Made by a program: the position numbers and the translations under genes
Notes under the pieces: generated by a model
The model's database searches: none
What the model saw: the letters and a program-made list of their open reading frames with translations, nothing else
Told to the model about the DNA's origin: nothing
Source: Hirundichthys speculiger
Taxonomy: Eukaryota > Chordata > Actinopteri > Beloniformes > Exocoetidae
Reading direction: 5' to 3'
Assembly: GCA_018398805.1 (NCBI GenBank)
Contig: JAGFBZ010002039.1
Span: forward strand, 124,001 to 188,000
Length of the DNA: 64,000 bases
Part shown: positions 51,301 to 60,095 of the stretch, piece after piece
Position numbering within the stretch: the stretch's first letter is position 1
How the letters are laid out: each line of letters opens with the position of its first letter

Positions 51301-54300
51301 TCAGCAGTGAATTGACACTACATAAATAAACTGAACTGAAGTAAGCTTCGCAAGCATGCCTTCAGTGTTGAAGTTTATAAGAGTGGGCACAAGTCAGCTC
51401 TTCTTTACAGAAACAGATCTTTGCCAACTGCAACATTTCACTATGAAACTTAAAGCAACAACATGTGGATGAAATACGATGTAGTTGCTTGACTGTACCA
51501 GATTGCATGCCACTTCACTTTAAGACCAATGTTATCAATGAATGCTGTGATAAACTAGCCAAAAAACCTCAAAGTTTAATTATCACACAGGGACACAGAG
51601 TAATGCCGTGCCTTTATTGTTGCTATAGCTTCAAGATTTTTTCCCTGGAAGGAAGTGGTAGCTACTAGTCAAAGGCAAACATGTTACTAGTGGACAATGT
51701 TACTCATGGGAAAGAATCTAATCTCACTGTTTTAGTGTGTGGACCTTTCTTTGCAGACCTGTGTCTATGCATTCATTTTGATGGGAAAACAGTCACTGGT
51801 ATCAGCACTGAAAACAGAGAAGTCAGAGAAAAAAAAATCAGAAGGAAGAATCCGAATCAACCCAGAAATGGTGGAAATTAGGCAAAATGTACAAGTCAAA
51901 GCCCAGTGAAATGTTATGGGTCGGCGGTTAAAACACTCAGTAAATGCAAGTAGGAGTAGTAATAATTATGTGCAAGTGGTGAACAAGTATGCCAAACACA
52001 GAGAAATATTATTCTTTTAAAGTGGTTAATATGGCTAAATCAGTTAAGGTGAGTTAATTGTTTCCAAGGAAGAATCTTGCCTTTTAAAAAGCTAATTTCT
52101 ATCATAGTTTTCCAACATATGGGTGTATTTTAACTCTTTTTGCTTATATTTTGTATCAATTTATACCCTACTGCTTATCACATTTCTTAACCTCTCATGT
52201 CTATCTGTTCTGAAATGAATCACTGTTCATTTAGGTTATAGCTACAGCCAGTAGAATTTTAGAAATGTAGAATTACTCTTCCTGTAGTCTGAGGCATTTA
52301 AACATACGTATAGTACAGTTTCTGTTGACAGGGACAGTTAAGTAAGTTGAAATCACATTTGTCCAAATATATCAAAAGAGAACATCATAAATGACAAAAA
52401 AGAAAAAAAAGAAAAAAGTATTTACTTATCTTCCTGTATGCAGCTAGTCTGTTGATTAAAAAAAATGCCTCCATGGCTTCATCAAGTTTTCTTTTATTCA
52501 TTTCACATGCATACATTTAATTTACATAATTACACTGAGCTGTGAATCGATGTGTTAAAACGCTATAACTACAGAATTCTAAAGCTCTGTCTTGTGTGGT
52601 ATGTGAATTATCCAAATAAAAACAATCCAAAATATACTTACATATTAGAAAAAGATCCCAGGAAAACAACAAAACAATAATGTATACAGAAAAACTGTTT
52701 AATTTAATTTAAATTAATTAATTAAACTTAATTTACCAGGATTGGAGATAAAATATGATTTAAAAAACACTGGAGCATTGTATTAACATGCCATCTTTGT
52801 TATTGTTTTGTCTGTAAAGGCATCCTTACTGTAGTTTAGACCTTTGTCTGCTCTATTTCTCTAAAGAGCTGCTAAACAAAAAATATACACTGAAAAATAG
52901 AATGAGCATAAAAGTTTCAATATAAATGTTTACTGTAAAAGTGTTTTATGTGTGGGCTGGAAGAGTGGTGACTAGACAGCAACAGCTTCACCCACTCAAC
53001 ACAATCCTTTCTGATGTGCAGCCTTTGCACTTCGCTTTTCTCACATATTTTTATGCACCAAGTGACACTTGGTGACGCACATGAACCCAAGGTCTACTAT
53101 TCTCTACCATTCTCACAAATATGATCATATCCACACCTACCTTAAAATAAACAAGGAGCACCTTTCACACTGAACCAGCGGCACAAACAACAATCATGAA
53201 AAACAGTAAGGGACACACACAGTCAAACCAACACGTGTATGAGCCACTCTGCAACCATGTATAATTTCACAAACGCCCATTTCCATAGTTTCCATGCAGC
53301 GTCACTAAAACTGACTTTGTAATCCTACCTGATGAGAAATGGCAACCTCTTGTTTTCCTTTCTGAAGCCAAAGCAGAAGAGCAGTTTCTTGCTTGATCAC
53401 TAGTCATTAAAGTCCGTTTCTAACATCTTTCTCATCATATCTTATGTGTGCAACACAACAACTATGTAGTTTCTCAAAAACTGAGAAATCCCCCCCCCCC
53501 CCCCCCCCCGACCCCATACTAAACATGACACAATCAAGTTTTCTATTGTGATTAGAGAACAGCAAAATAGGTCAAATGTAAGGAAAAAAAAAGGTGAAGT
53601 AACAATATCCCAAACATCTGAGACAACGAACTTAAACCAATATCACCCTGCTGAGTATCCTCAATGTTTTGAAGCTAAAAAATGTTAAGGGGCTAAAAAC
53701 CAAAAAAAGAAGTGGAGCACACAGTCTACAACCTCTACAGACAAAAAACTGTTGATCACAGCTCTGAGAAAAAAAAAATTGGATCAGACAAAATATATCA
53801 GCATCAGCAGGTCAGACCTTTAAGAATCAGTGATGAAAATTACAAAGATTTGCAATGAAAATTGGTACATATCTAGGTCAGAGAGTCTGTTTTCCACTGA
53901 TTTCCAAGTTAAAATGTCTAACGTTACAGCAGAAACACACAGTCAGATAGAAGATGGTTTTGCTCAATTGAATTTATCCCAAAGAAGCTATATAATGTCA
54001 AATATAATTTGAAGTATCTCCTTAGTTAAAATTAATTTCTGCATAGTAGAGGCTAGCTGAGTGTGCCTGAGTGCTGCACCCTGGCAGCATTTATCTGGGG
54101 CTTAGTGTTAGCGACTAGTGGCTTCTTCAGGTTATTCCAGACAAAGTAAACGTAAAAAGTAAACATGATCACCACTCACGAATAAAGCAGATGTTCCCCA
54201 ACCCATCATGTCCACCTTTTATACAGTCACCATTGAAATTATCCTGTGAAGCTGCATCATGATCTGGTTTGGGAACTGCTCAGTCTCTGACTACAAGTCC

Positions 54301-57300
54301 CTAGAGACAGAGTTGTGACCACAGCTGAGAGGATCATGGACGTCTCTGTCTCTCCCCTCCTGGACATATATAGGACACATTACATCAAGAAAGCCTACAG
54401 CATCATGAATGATGTCTCCCACCCGTCTCACAGCCTTTTCTTCCTACTACCGTCAGGTAAAAGGTTCAGGAACAACTGAGTCAGTACAACCAGACTCAGC
54501 AACAGTTTCATCCCCAGACCATCAGAACTCTGAGCTCTTATTCTCCCTGCTCTCATTGCTCCGGGCCTAACCAACATTAACCCGAGCACACACATACTCA
54601 TACAAGTGCAGCACACATGCACACTCATTCAGTACACTTATATTCCATTTCAACATATGCTATGATTATATACTTTCTGATATTTTTGGGTATAATGCAT
54701 TTATCTATTGCACTACTGTCTACTTATGTCTTACTACAATATATATATATAAATATATATGTAGCACAGAGGGACCGCTTTATGTTTTGAACACAGTGGA
54801 AAAATGAAAATCAAGCTGACATGACTTGGCTTATAGGCACAGAAAAAAATCTTTATCCTGTAAACCTCACCCTGCTGTCTTTCTACTGTTGACTTTTATT
54901 TCAAGTTTAATGGTAAGCTGATAAAGCAGATTTAATCACTTCATCCGCACATAGATTTGCTTCCTAAATTCAAATTCAAATTCAAATATAATTTATTGAT
55001 TCCCCCAAGGGGGAAATTTAAGTTTCAGTACAGTCTGGTGTACTAGAGGAGCTGTCGGCGTCCAGCGCTCCTTTTCATGTCCTGGTCCTGTGGTCCGAGT
55101 GCTAACTCCAGTTAACAGCCGTTAAAACCAGTTAACAGCCGTTTAAAACCAGTATATCTCCACAATGATGAATCAAGTGAGATATCTCGAGGTCAGAGGA
55201 GGAAACACCGATGAACCAAACTGTCTATTCTGGGAAGACTGAGCTCCCTCAGTCCAGCGAGCGATGGAGCCGACCGTCCCAGAGCTTGGTTCATCATGCG
55301 GACCAGGTTGTTGGCGTCACTCCTGGCGGTCCAAGGCCCCACCAGGTCTCCAGACGGCCCCTGCCAGGTCAGCTGACTCACCCCGGCGTGCAAACTGCTG
55401 GACAGGGGCAGCATGCAGCCGCTGCCACGTTGGGGGCTCTTGTCCCGGCTCAGTTGACGCTGCAGCCTGGATCCAGCGGCGGTGGTTGCCGCAGGTAGCA
55501 GCTCAGGATTAGCTTCCCCGAACCGGCCCGCAGTGACACCGTCGATGTCTGAGGTGGCACATGTCCAGCAGCTGCGAGAGGACCGGTCCGCACTCGCAGA
55601 CAGCATGTCGAAACCCGACCGCAAAATCACCACACACCAGGCACAAACTGGAGCGTCCAGCGTCCAGCGTGGCAGGGATAAGTCCCCCCGAACAGCAGCG
55701 AGTAGCCTCCATGCCAGGCGTCGTCTGGGCAACAACCGGATGCGTGTATACAAATAATAGGAAATCTACACAATTATAGAAAGTGTTTCTTAAACAAGCT
55801 GATTGTTATACATGTGGCTGTGATGAATATTAACTCCTTTAAAGGCAGGCATATTGTATGCAAAGCTAGTTTTTTCTGCAGTGTCCTCTTTGAAGTGAAG
55901 GCAAACTAAACAATAATTTAAAATGACAAACTGAGACCAGAGCACAAAATGAAATATCTGGGTGTTTTAAGACAGCAGCAGCGAAAACATTTCTCTGTCA
56001 AAAGTTGAATATTTTTAGGCAGGCACACATATACACACACACACACTATATATATATATATATATATATTAGGGTAACAACGGTACTCGGTAAAATACGG
56101 TACGGTTCAGTACGACCTGCACGGGACACTTTTATGTCCCGCGGTATTTATGTTCCAAAAACTTTGCAATGAACTTGCACGTGAGCGTGCTTGCTTTTTA
56201 GGCAACAGGCCCACCACTGCATGTCAATGTCCACTGGCCTCCGCTCACTCACAGTGGCCAGCCTATCACACTTTGGCTGGTTGGCTACAGGTAATAGACG
56301 CAGAAAAAGAAAAAAAAAAAAACGAAGCAGGCATGGCCAGCGGTAGCGGAAAGACTTTTTTTAATCACCGGTGTGGGAGCATTTTGGTTTTGCTGTTGAA
56401 TACACCGGCGAGGGAGTGAAAACAGTTAACAGTTAACAGAACCCAATCTTCCACCTCCTAAAAACCAGCGATCTTACCTGCGTAAGATCCAGTTGTTACC
56501 AGTTGTGCATCTTGGCGCAGCTGATGTGCTTTTTAAAATACTGCAGAACGAATCGTTAGATGCACTTTTAAAGATCACGAACAATTAATGTTCCTGTCCC
56601 TCCTCGACCACCAACAGTTTCAGACATATTGGAAATAAATTCCTGCATCCAACCTTTTCCAGCTTGACACCAGAGACAAAGATCTCCTTGGTTTCCTCCA
56701 CAGCAGACATCTGAATGAGATCATGCCACAGCTGCACATTTATTGAGGATGTCTGTCTTAAGTCTTAACAAAATCCAACAAAGTGATTGTGGCTCAGCAC
56801 AATGAAAACATTAAAACTGTGAATTTCTGAGGTAACAGCAGAATCTTTTAACGGAGAGTTCAACTTGGCAGTTGTTACAAATAACCTTGTTTCTGTCAAA
56901 TTATCCGTCTGGGAGAACTTGAAAATGAAAATGTCCATGTTAAAGTTCAGTAACTTTACCAATCCGTATATCATTCATTCTTTCCATTTTCAATTGTCAA
57001 TCAAAAATAAAAAAAATTAAAAAGTGACATTTTATTACGTGTTTTGTTTTTTAACCTAACACCAAAAAAAAGCCTGTTTTTTTATATATATTTAAATTTT
57101 AGACTTGGATCAAAAATATTAAATTAAAAAACGGGCCACAGAATTGAATTTATTTTATAACCGAGGACTAGACTTTCTGTTATCATTACACATCTGTAAC
57201 ACTAGATGGAGCCGCGCTGAAGTAACCAGTAAGAGAACAGCAGGACAGTGAACACATGGAGCAGATCTGACGATAAATGGAGGAATAATGCGAAAGTTTT

Positions 57301-59025
57301 GTTGCAGTCCAGAATTTTTGTTTTTTAGACAGAATTGTTAATATTGCTACCTGAGTTGCTATCCCGAACTGTAAAGTTCACGGATTTTTACCGTGCTCCA
57401 TGTCTGTTTTAGCTTTTCCTTATGTTTACCAGCCAACTGTCTTCCGGTTCCGCAGCAGCCAGTAACAGAACAGACTTTTCAAAACAAAAGTATTTGAGCA
57501 ACATGCGTTAATGCGAGATAAAATAAATGTCGGTGTTAATAAATTAATCCATTAATGCGATAATAACTTGCCCAGCCTTAATTTTATATGTGTGTGTGTG
57601 TATATATTATACACATATGTACACACACAAATAAAAAGCAGTTAAGTGGGAATTACGAATTATACCTTTAACACTGCTCTGCAACATCTTTTTATAGCAT
57701 CCTAAGAGAATGGGATCTCTTCTGCATTTATAGAACTTCTATTCTGTCAGTTTGGGGTGGGTAAAAAATTGTTGTAGGTGTGATTTCAAGGGGAGTTGCA
57801 CTCAAGTCTTTTGTATTACAGAGTGAAATTTGAACTAAGAGTTTTACAATGACATAATTGCAACGGCCTTTAACTCTTCAAAGTTTTGAGGACAATTTAA
57901 CCGCTGTTACAAGAAAAACTGGCTCCCAGAAAGACGTGAGCTCACATGGTTCTGTCTCCTGCAGATAAGTAGGAGCTTAACAGCAAGACACTTTGAGCAA
58001 AGGCCTGAACAATATGAAATTAATTTGCTTTTAATAGGGAGAAAAAACTAATGGTATGGATATCACAGTTTTTGGCCAGCAGTTCTGAAGAGAATATTAG
58101 GTCCATTTTTTCAGTGCCATGGGTTAGTTTAGGGTTTACCAACTGCATCAGCAGCTGCCTCCCCACTTACAGAGTCATTTCAGGACATAAACAGGTTAGC
58201 CTTACTGATGCATCACTGACACCTTCATCTCTTCTACTGCATAAACATTGAACCAGAATTATAGTGCTTTAAAACTGGGACAACAAAAAGCTTAATAGCA
58301 AGTGCATTTTGCAGAACAACTCAAACAAAAAATAGATTAACATTTCTGCATTTGAATGCATTTTTGGGTCATAATTCCACATCTTTATGTGTGCTGAACC
58401 TAAACATTTGGCACCATTAAAACCCTATGAGGAGCTCTTTTAGTCAGTAAAGGGAGTCACATGTTCCCTTTTAATCATGCACAAACAAATCCTGAAGCAT
58501 CACAGTTCCTAAGGAAAAAAAAGTTATATTCACTTTTTTTTCCTTAATAAAAGTACATATTAAGAAATAAATACAACTGAATTACCTTTAACGTTCTTGT
58601 AGGAGCCCAGCCTGTGCCATCAATTGAATGTTCCCGCAATAAACTGCAGGAAAAAAAGAAAAGCAGTAACAGTCTTTTACAACAGCAGTACATTTTCTCA
58701 AACACTTTTTGTCAGGAACTCATTGTACTGTATCTGCCCATTTTACATTTTCACTCACATTTGTTCTCATCTTCCCCATCAATAATTTTGTGTGAGGGTC
58801 ATGAGCTCCAAGATGATGAGAATATGCACAGTAGCTAAAGTAATATGAGCGGGCTTTCCATCAGTTTCTCTCCAGGTGGAATAGCAATGTAAAAACACTT
58901 AAAATAATAATAATAATATTAAGAGCAATACATGGAGTTAATGCAGATAATTACCTCAAACAGATCTCTCCGTTCTCTGTGATATTAGGATGCCATATTC
59001 TGGTCAGACATCTGACTTTAGGAGG
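27288..59025 (-). CDS. ube2f: NEDD8-conjugating enzyme E2 F, 3' half of gene (partial)
   Basis: Ube2f accepts NEDD8 from the NAE1-UBA3 E1 and, with RBX2 (RNF7), passes it mainly to cullin-5, switching on CRL5 ubiquitin ligases. Five minus-strand exons join in frame into the last 91 residues (95-185 by human numbering), ending at TGA. Visible hallmarks are the E2 HPN motif in IWHPNIT, the catalytic cysteine in GEICLS (Cys116), the VVWGLNSLF helix and the [15 protein letters not shown] stretch specific to this enzyme. All introns are GT/AG. Differences from human that I recall are few (Arg for Lys, Asn for Thr before GEIC, Asp for Glu, [10 protein letters not shown] at the end). No frameshift or stop was found, so the gene looks functional. 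Exons for residues 1-94 were not found up to 64000. Confidence 0.96.
27339..29318. other. ube2f last intron, first part: no feature recognised
   Basis: No second gene is visible. The repeats in the remainder of this 19-kb intron are listed separately. Confidence 0.5.
29319..29420. mobile_element. hAT-type MITE terminus
   Basis: The sequence starts cagggatatcaaacgtcag and continues tcctggaggaccactgtcct, which resembles the CAGGGGTGTCAAACTC terminus of a very common vertebrate hAT MITE. The opposite end was not found. Confidence 0.5.
29770..30103 (-). mobile_element. Full-length tRNA-headed SINE with 12-bp duplication
   Basis: This 334-bp insertion is flanked by tgactaagacat (29758-29769) and tgactaggacat (30104-30115), a 12-bp target duplication with one mismatch. 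Read on the minus strand it begins with a tRNA-like head (tgttgcctcacagcaagaag, then ggtttaaacc as a decayed B box) and ends in a (GGAT)n tail. The same family gives the insertions at 10057-10176 and 21145-21181. An open frame on its minus strand (29761-30099) is incidental. Confidence 0.75.
30116..31505. other. ube2f last intron: no feature recognised
   Basis: Intronic sequence without a supported exon or named repeat. A purine-rich tract runs from about 30600 to 30720. Confidence 0.5.
32180..34000. mobile_element. ISL2EU/Harbinger-like element inside the Tc1 relic
   Basis: The left terminus aagggctgtgtatactc and the right terminus gagcataaatcaggctt are imperfect inverted repeats. TA flanks both sides (32178-32179, 34001-34002), a 2-bp duplication as in ISL2EU-type elements. 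The Tc1 sequence continues across the insertion (…ctcta then gtgttcctga…). Just inside the termini are GC-rich stretches such as ctcgcggc. It is itself interrupted at 32469-33787. No transposase was recognised. Confidence 0.6.
32469..33787. mobile_element. Innermost element of the nest, hAT- or P-like
   Basis: The left end is catagatatata and the right end atatctatg. Further in, ctagatggctc recurs inverted as gagccatctag, and atggcggccatcttg recurs inverted as taagatggccgcc. The flanks are gctacttc (32461-32468) and ggtacttc (33788-33795), an 8-bp duplication with one mismatch. The 1319-bp interior has no long frame. An 8-bp duplication occurs in both hAT and P elements. Confidence 0.6.
34442..35454. 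other. ube2f last intron: no feature recognised
   Basis: No exon or named repeat supported. Confidence 0.5.
35455..35600 (+). mobile_element. hAT-like terminus, copy 1
   Basis: It starts ttaggaatgcaacggttatc, followed by ggtacgacctgcacgggac and tcccgcggtatttatgttcc. The same order of words occurs at 56073-56190, so these are two copies of one family. Downstream decay prevents finding its other end. Confidence 0.55.
35990..36065. repeat. ATTC/ATAC-rich simple repeat
   Basis: Interrupted array of attc and atac units (ttcattcattcatatatac, ttcattcattcatacatac). Confidence 0.7.
36574..37735 (+). mobile_element. L2-type LINE reverse transcriptase relic
   Basis: Upstream is a common fish repeat (ggcaagtttatttgtagagc, 36577-36596). 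The relic then encodes, with several frameshifts, [15 protein letters not shown], the [12 protein letters not shown] box holding the catalytic YADD of the polymerase (tacgcagatgac, 36771-36782), [11 protein letters not shown], the [16 protein letters not shown] motif and the C-terminal tail ending near 37567. The 3' end has a typical aaaggcacctttaaataaaa followed by a tattatta microsatellite (to 37735). A 50-bp A/T repeat (36712-36762) splits the frame just before the YADD box. Confidence 0.8.
37770..38572 (-). mobile_element. hAT (ZBED-like) transposase relic
   Basis: A minus-strand open frame (37856-38146) reads [14 protein letters not shown], then [10 protein letters not shown] and [13 protein letters not shown], with [10 protein letters not shown] near its end. 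That resembles the part of a BED-finger hAT transposase before its -DPRY- segment. The plus-strand end at about 38550-38572 (gataaaatcggggaatcgcc) looks like a hAT terminal region. The relic lacks most of the catalytic domain. Confidence 0.5.
38573..39238. other. ube2f last intron: short tandem duplication only
   Basis: The word aagaatgagcttttacataa occurs twice about 40 bases apart (about 38700 and 38738). Nothing else was identified. Confidence 0.5.
39239..39676 (+). repeat. Widely dispersed conserved repeat
   Basis: It starts acctccgccaaggaggttat and ends gctctccgagtgcttttcta, with a (TCTG)n stretch (39281-39307) and the phrase caaaaagttatggatggatt inside. From memory, closely similar units occur in fish and in many marine invertebrates. 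The class is not clear to me: it has no obvious long inverted repeats or pol III boxes. The 73-codon plus frame inside (39454-39675) may be incidental. Confidence 0.55.
39677..40120. repeat. Probable retroelement-derived fragment
   Basis: The stretch 39880-40025 (ttcaatggctccttttaatg, ccagccaccctatgaagaaa, ctttcggtctctacccaca) resembles a conserved tail segment of fish LINE/SINE families. A similar fragment opens the window at 1-60. The family assignment is uncertain. Confidence 0.35.
40121..44129. other. ube2f last intron: no gene recognised
   Basis: No exon was supported in this 4-kb stretch. The 126-codon minus frame at 41333-41713 has no motif. A poly-A run lies at about 43600-43617 and CA-rich sequence at 43780-43840. 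Confidence 0.5.
44130..44575 (+). mobile_element. Rex/CR1-like LINE C-terminal relic
   Basis: Translation with frameshifts gives [20 protein letters not shown], then [50 protein letters not shown] and [13 protein letters not shown]. This is the conserved C-terminal region of a fish LINE ORF2 of the Rex/CR1 group. The 3' end is ctttggggatcaataaagta, with an AATAAA signal, as in these elements. Confidence 0.7.
44576..46368. other. ube2f last intron, end: no feature recognised
   Basis: No exon or named repeat supported. Short A runs occur near 45095 and 45382. Confidence 0.5.
46369..46431 (-). CDS. ube2f: ube2f exon encoding DLLNFDDP...HHLRDK
   Basis: A 63-base phase-0 exon of 21 codons: [12 protein letters not shown], then AAEHHLRDK. 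The acceptor is ctctgcag and the donor gtgagc. The stretch is nearly invariant in vertebrate UBE2F and distinguishes it from UBE2M. Asp at the twelfth position replaces the human Glu. Confidence 0.97.
47148..48024. mobile_element. Complete hAT element, internally deleted, with BED-finger remains
   Basis: Terminal repeats TAGGGATGGGCAT and ATGCCCATCCCTA bound an 877-bp element flanked by a perfect 8-bp duplication, CCTGACAG (47140-47147, 48025-48032). Subterminal regions carry repeated aatcgattaatc words. A minus-strand frame (47651-47926) contains [19 protein letters not shown], matching the W-x-HF and C-x2-C part of a BED zinc finger, so it derives from a transposase-coding hAT by deletion. 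It lies in the ube2f intron between the 33-base and 63-base exons. A gctag-type pentamer array (ggcta, about 47551-47573) lies inside. Confidence 0.9.
48040..48092 (-). mobile_element. LINE 3' tail fragment
   Basis: On the minus strand this reads ttccccttgggg...aataaagtttatc followed by a (TTATC)-like tail, the 3' end of a fish Rex/CR1-like LINE, strongly 5'-truncated. It resembles the tails at 44545-44570 and 54985-55020. Confidence 0.55.
49134..49166 (-). CDS. ube2f: ube2f 33-base microexon
   Basis: Eleven codons, [11 protein letters not shown], phase 0 at both ends. The acceptor is ctctttag and the donor gtaagt. The helix after the active site is conserved in UBE2F. The exon is flanked by introns of 2.7 and 9.4 kb. 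Skipping it would keep frame but delete 11 residues of the E2 core. Confidence 0.96.
51290..51342 (+). mobile_element. LINE 3' tail fragment
   Basis: The segment gccttgacatgacttcagca followed by cactacataaataaactg and a tgaac-type tail matches the 3' terminus of a fish L2-like element, with its body missing. Confidence 0.45.
53490..53509. repeat. Poly-C homopolymer, 20 bases
   Basis: Twenty uninterrupted C within the ube2f intron. Its length is uncertain for the same sequencing reasons as the run at 2735. Confidence 0.95.
54215..54640 (+). mobile_element. LINE ORF2 C-terminal relic
   Basis: Frames read [34 protein letters not shown], then HPSHSL-like and [12 protein letters not shown] phrases (54410-54470). 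This is the conserved C-terminal segment of a fish non-LTR retrotransposon (…VWFGN.S..DR..L…, …SHPSH.LF.LLPSG.R…). Multiple stops are present. An (AT)-rich tract ends it at about 54760. Confidence 0.6.
54966..55757 (-). mobile_element. GC-rich retroelement-like block with LINE tail
   Basis: The low-coordinate end, read on the minus strand, is a LINE tail: ttcccccttgggggaatcaa, then aataaattatatttg and an (ATTTGA)n tail (54966-54989). The body is GC- and CpG-rich, unlike the rest of the window, and holds the longest open frame here (55193-55753, 186 codons, minus). A pair of direct repeats of ccagttaacagccgtt lies at 55108-55150. No protein family is recognised in the frame. I take the block to be a 5' or non-coding part of the retroelement, but an intronic CpG island is an alternative. 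Confidence 0.4.
56029..56071. repeat. (CA)n-(TA)n microsatellite
   Basis: A compound dinucleotide array directly before the hAT-like terminus at 56073. Confidence 0.9.
56073..56450 (+). mobile_element. hAT-like terminus, copy 2, with BED-finger start
   Basis: It begins ttagggtaacaacggtactc and keeps ggtacgacctgcacgggac... seen in copy 1 at 35455. Near 56325-56400 a frame reads [10 protein letters not shown], then after a frameshift [11 protein letters not shown], the start of a BED zinc finger (W-x-HF). So it is the 5' part of a ZBED-type hAT gene. It is truncated before the catalytic domain. Confidence 0.6.
56640..56740. repeat. Segment shared with the 12.4-kb foldback element
   Basis: About 55 bases here (56680-56735, gatctccttggtttcctcca, cagcagacatctgaatgaga, tcatgccacagctgcac) match both arms of the foldback element (12785-12840 inverted; 13060-13110 direct) with only about five differences. 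The surrounding sequence does not match. It is therefore a fragment of the element from which the foldback was built. Confidence 0.6.
57440..57586 (-). mobile_element. hAT terminus, reverse orientation
   Basis: On the minus strand this starts taaggctgggcaagttatta, then cattaatggattaatttatt and cgcattaacgcatgttgc, a widespread teleost hAT end. Its inner part (to about 57200) continues into non-coding sequence. It faces the opposite way to the copy at 56073, so the two are separate insertions. Confidence 0.6.
57587..58585. other. ube2f intron: no feature recognised
   Basis: A TG/TA-rich stretch at 57590-57635, otherwise no named repeat and no exon until 58586. Confidence 0.5.
58586..58643 (-). 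CDS. ube2f: ube2f exon after the active site
   Basis: Fifty-eight bases: the last base of the split serine codon, then [11 protein letters not shown] and WAPTRTLK. The acceptor is ttcctgcag and the donor gtaatt. The sequence is that of the UBE2F loop following the catalytic Cys. Confidence 0.97.
58955..59025 (-). CDS. ube2f: ube2f exon with the catalytic cysteine
   Basis: Seventy-one bases: [23 protein letters not shown] and two bases of a serine codon completed by the next exon. The acceptor is atctacag and the donor gtaatt. HPN and the Cys in GEICL (Cys116 in human) are the E2 active-site elements. Its phase-0 start implies that the preceding exon ends after a codon equivalent to Val94. 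That exon was not found in the remaining 5 kb. Confidence 0.97.
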
Positions 59026-59088
59026 CTGTAGATTGACAAAAAGGAAATCAACAGTTTATTGTCCTTCACTAAATTTTAATTCACTAAA

Positions 59089-59131
59089 TCATAAACCCAG
59101 ATTTAAACAGAATTTAAATCTGGGTTTATGA
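59089..59131. repeat. Perfect 19-bp hairpin, 5-base loop
   Basis: Arms 59089-59107 and 59113-59131 (tcataaacccagatttaaa and its exact complement), loop cagaa. It lies in the ube2f intron 64 bases 5' of the catalytic exon in the sense of transcription. No conserved microRNA seed is recognised, and a small palindromic MITE core is equally possible. Confidence 0.8.
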
Positions 59132-59429
59132 AACAGCACTAATGAAATTTACAATATCCTCACAACCTCAGAAGATGGAGGCCAGACCTGTCAGATGTCT
59201 TTGCTGTATATGTTATGACTGATGAGAACATTCCATTATTCAGAATTGAGTATGTTACTGGGATTACAGGAACAGTATGAGGCTTCTTTGAGTCATAACT
59301 ATGTGTGGATTTCACTGTGCCATTTACTTATTATTAGTCAAATTATGAGTCTTCGTCACACATCAGTTAGTCATAAAGGTTTGCAGGGTTCTTTGTTTTG
59401 ACCAATGCTTTTTCACTTTATCCTCTTAT

Positions 59430-59895
59430 ACATTAATCCCTCACACTTCGCGGTCTCAGCGATCGCGGTCTCAGTACATCGCGGAAGTTTCAAAAATATT
59501 CATCAAAAAAAAAATTTGAAAAAAATTCAAACGAAGAACGCGAGGCTGAAGCAAAACATATCACATCAAGAACGAGTCTCGGGAAGCAACAAGAGCCTAC
59601 TCGGGATGCCCCATGAATGAAAATCAAGGCCTTTGATTGGCTGCTATGACGGGCATTACTGTGCCACCGGTTGTACGCTGATTGGCTGACACGCGTCCCT
59701 CCATCTCCCATCTCTTGCTCTCGTCAGCCACGCACAGAGGAGAAATCGTCAAAGTGAGTGTACGTTTCATAGATTTTACATACACGCGTACATGTATATT
59801 GTATGTACGTGTACATGTACATGTACATCCACATCGCAGTTTTCACCATTCGCGGGGGGAGGTCACAGCCCCCATTAACCGCTAAGGTGAGGATT
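59430..59895. mobile_element. Tigger/pogo-like MITE
   Basis: The left end is cattaatccctcacacttcg followed by cggtctcag. The right end, inverted, is cagtaaatcctcaccttagc. These imperfect 25-bp inverted repeats with the word ttcgcgg resemble TcMar-Tigger termini (CAGTAATCCCTC-type). CG-rich words (tcgcgg, cgcggg) lie inside, and a tgtaca-type array at about 59795-59830. Target duplication (TA) is unclear. Confidence 0.5.
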
Positions 59896-60095
59896 TACTG
59901 CATATGTTAAAATATTGAACAGCGCAACCTAAAGTCCCATTGCAATAAGGATGATATTTAGCTACACTTACCCAGGGAGACAGCATTCCCTTAGCTGGAC
60001 TAAAAATATACTTTAACATACTGCATACAAAGGCTTTTTTTAATTAAGAAAAAAGCTGAAGGTTTTCTGGGTAACTTGAAGTTCTTAACTAAAAC

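Larger units (their letters stand above)
49167..54214. other. ube2f intron: no gene recognised
   Basis: Five kilobases of A/T-rich intron. A likely L2-type LINE tail lies at about 51290-51342 (tgacatgacttcagcagtga, then acataaataaactgaactga). No other exon was seen. Confidence 0.5.
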
